Positions 62,618 through 64,000 of a DNA stretch of 64,000 nucleotides are shown one piece after another (within the stretch, counting starts at the first letter, position 1; the number at the start of each line of letters is the position of its first letter). Below the pieces are notes generated by a model, which saw nothing but the letters and a program-made list of their open reading frames with translations, did not search any database and was not told the origin of the DNA. The DNA is from Microbacterium proteolyticum (GTDB lineage Bacteria; Actinomycetota; Actinomycetes; Actinomycetales; Microbacteriaceae), in the NCBI RefSeq assembly GCF_029639405.1, contig NZ_CP121274.1, positions 372,001 to 436,000 on the forward strand. Direction: 5' to 3'. The translations under genes and the position numbers were made by a program.

Positions 62618-63988
62618 GTGGACACCTCCACTCCCCTCGCGGCGGAACCCGACGTCGCGCGTCGAGCCATCCGCAAAGTGGCCTGGCGACTGGTCCCCTT
62701 CGTCGCCCTGATGTTCTTCATCAACTACCTCGACCGCACCGCGATCGGCTTCGCCGCCCCGAACGGGATGAACGACGATCTCGCTCTCAGCGCCGCGCAG
62801 TTCGGCTTCGCCTCCGGCGTCTTCTTCGTCGGCTACATCCTTCTCGAGGTGCCCTCCAACCTCGCCCTGCACCGCTTCGGCGCCCGCCGCTGGCTCGCCC
62901 GGATAATGGTGACCTGGGGCATCGTCGCGCTGCTGTTCACGTGGGTGCAGAACTTCGAGCAGCTCGTGATCCTGCGCTTCCTGCTGGGTGTGGCCGAGGC
63001 CGGGTTCTTCCCCGGGGCGATCCTCTTCCTCAGCCTGTGGGTGCCCGCGGCGCATCGCGGTCGCATCCTGATGCTCTTCTACCTCGCCCAGCCCCTGACG
63101 ACCGTGATCGGGGCCCCTCTCGCCGGAGCTCTCATCCAGCAGCACGGCACGTTCTTCGGCCTCGAGGGATGGCGTTTCATGTTCTTCGGCGTCGCGATCC
63201 CGGCGATCGTGGTGGGCGTCATCGCGTGGTTCTACCTCAAGGACAAGCCCGCCGATGCGAACTGGCTCGCCGCCGACGAGAAGGAGTGGCTGACCGCCGC
63301 GCTCGCGAAGGAATCGGCCGCGACCGCGGCGAGCCAGAAGCACGTCTCCGCGCGCTTCGCCTTCCGCAGCGGGCGCGTGTGGATGCTGTCGTTCATCTAC
63401 TTCGGCTTCATCTACGGCCTGTACGCCCTTGCCTTCTTCCTGCCGACGATCATCAACGGGTTCCAGGAGCAGACCGGGGCCTCCTTCGACGTGTTCCAGA
63501 AGGGCCTCATCACCGCCATCCCCTACGTCCCGGCGGCGATCGCGATGTACTTCTGGTCGCGCGACGCCTCTCGACGAGGCCTGCGTACGTGGCACATCGT
63601 GGTCCCCGCGCTCGTGGGCGCAGTCAGCATCCCCCTGGCCCTGTTCGCGGGCTCCCCCGCCCTGACGATCGCCGTGATCACGCTGACCGCGATGGCGATC
63701 TTCGCCGCGCTGCCGAACTTCTGGACCCTGCCGACGAAGTTCCTCACCGGCGCCGCCGCCGCCGCTGGAGTGGCGCTCATCAACACGATCGGCAACCTGG
63801 CCGGATTCAGCGCGCCGTACGTCACCGGTGCCGTGCACGACTGGACGGGCGGCTACGAGGTTCCGATGTTCATCGTCGGCGCCGTGATGCTGGTCTCCGC
63901 GATCCTCATGGTCGTCCTCGCCCGCCGGACGGCAGCCGCACCCGCGCCGACGCCCGAGGCCATCGACGTCGAGGAGACGGCTCGGTGA
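62618..63988 (+). CDS. MFS transporter, anion:cation symporter (ACS) family
   Basis: The 456-residue protein has 12 predicted membrane segments and the ACS signature FFINYLDRTAIGFAAPNGMNDDLALSAAQFGFASGVFFVGYILLEVPSNLALHRFGARRWLARIM. The family imports organic anions such as tartrate, glucarate, phthalate or hydroxyphenylacetate. The GTG at 62618 is preceded by GGAG. It is controlled by the GntR operator in its promoter. Its stop overlaps the GTG of the next gene, so catabolic genes for the imported acid probably follow beyond the window. Confidence 0.9.
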   Translation: MDTSTPLAAEPDVARRAIRKVAWRLVPFVALMFFINYLDRTAIGFAAPNGMNDDLALSAAQFGFASGVFFVGYILLEVPSNLALHRFGARRWLARIMVTWGIVALLFTWVQNFEQLVILRFLLGVAEAGFFPGAILFLSLWVPAAHRGRILMLFYLAQPLTTVIGAPLAGALIQQHGTFFGLEGWRFMFFGVAIPAIVVGVIAWFYLKDKPADANWLAADEKEWLTAALAKESAATAASQKHVSARFAFRSGRVWMLSFIYFGFIYGLYALAFFLPTIINGFQEQTGASFDVFQKGLITAIPYVPAAIAMYFWSRDASRRGLRTWHIVVPALVGAVSIPLALFAGSPALTIAVITLTAMAIFAALPNFWTLPTKFLTGAAAAAGVALINTIGNLAGFSAPYVTGAVHDWTGGYEVPMFIVGAVMLVSAILMVVLARRTAAAPAPTPEAIDVEETAR

Positions 63989-64000
63989 CCCGTCTCTGGA
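63985..64000 (+). CDS. Start of a downstream gene (truncated by window edge)
   Basis: A GTG at 63985 overlaps the MFS stop codon in a GTGA junction, as at many other gene borders in this window. Only five codons (Val-Thr-Arg-Leu-Trp) are visible, so the product is unknown; the context predicts a catabolic enzyme co-expressed with the transporter. Confidence 0.4.

Overview
High-GC actinobacterial chromosome segment, most like Microbacterium or a close relative in Microbacteriaceae. The basis is the strong G+C bias, frequent GTG starts with GTGA/ATGA stop-start overlaps, a DUF222-HNH (13E12-type) gene, LtrA, dual GNAT and DUF4188/DUF4287 genes, and Opp/Dpp-type ABC operons. The genus call is inference. 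I see no phage genes, transposase, integrase or CRISPR array.

Layout. 1-2.8 kb: lipoprotein fragment, two-domain GNAT protein, DUF4287 protein, and a MerR/DUF4188 divergent pair with two matching palindromes between them. 2.8-12.4 kb (minus): a tight eight-gene operon running from a peptide-type ABC importer into two luciferase-like flavin monooxygenases, a ketopantoate-reductase-like enzyme and a GlcD-type FAD oxidase. 12.6-16.2 kb: an acyl-CoA-dehydrogenase-like (SfnB/DszC type) gene with its LysR regulator, divergent from an AhpD-like gene and a two-domain rhodanese. Together with the operon this suggests oxidative scavenging of a small organic, possibly organosulfur, substrate. 16.2-23.7 kb: amine oxidase, LysE exporter, DUF2510/excalibur surface protein, a frameshifted HNH endonuclease gene with a LexA-like box over its start, VanZ-like protein, amino-acid permease and a small HTH-membrane protein.

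23.7-29.1 kb (minus): a beta-glucan operon with a processive GT2 synthase, a HlyD-like membrane protein, a GH81 endo-1,3-beta-glucanase lipoprotein and GalU, which supplies UDP-glucose. 29.5-32.7 kb: two copies of a roughly 95-nt structured RNA, each with a conserved upstream block and its own terminator. They flank a histidine phosphatase gene and a membrane-anchored ECF sigma factor. Compensatory base changes support the main stem. This is the strongest candidate for something undescribed.

32.7-42.1 kb: MarR, a long nested palindrome, L-serine dehydratase, tRNA-Arg(ACG), a small membrane protein, a small ORF-LtrA-flavoprotein operon, LuxR-type regulator, tautomerase/TetR pair, and two conserved small proteins. 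42.2-60.4 kb: a carbohydrate-utilization locus. TetR-GH2 runs divergently from an Opp-type importer (with a fused permease-ATPase) followed by GH3, a serine beta-lactamase-fold hydrolase, GH43, GH78 and a DUF5060/DUF5605 protein. None of these enzymes has a visible signal peptide, so imported glycans or glycosides are probably dismantled in the cytoplasm. A near-perfect 29-bp palindrome lies between the two transcripts. 60.4-64 kb: Fic protein with a C-terminal winged helix, and a GntR(FCD)/MFS divergent pair with a clear operator; the next gene begins at the window edge.
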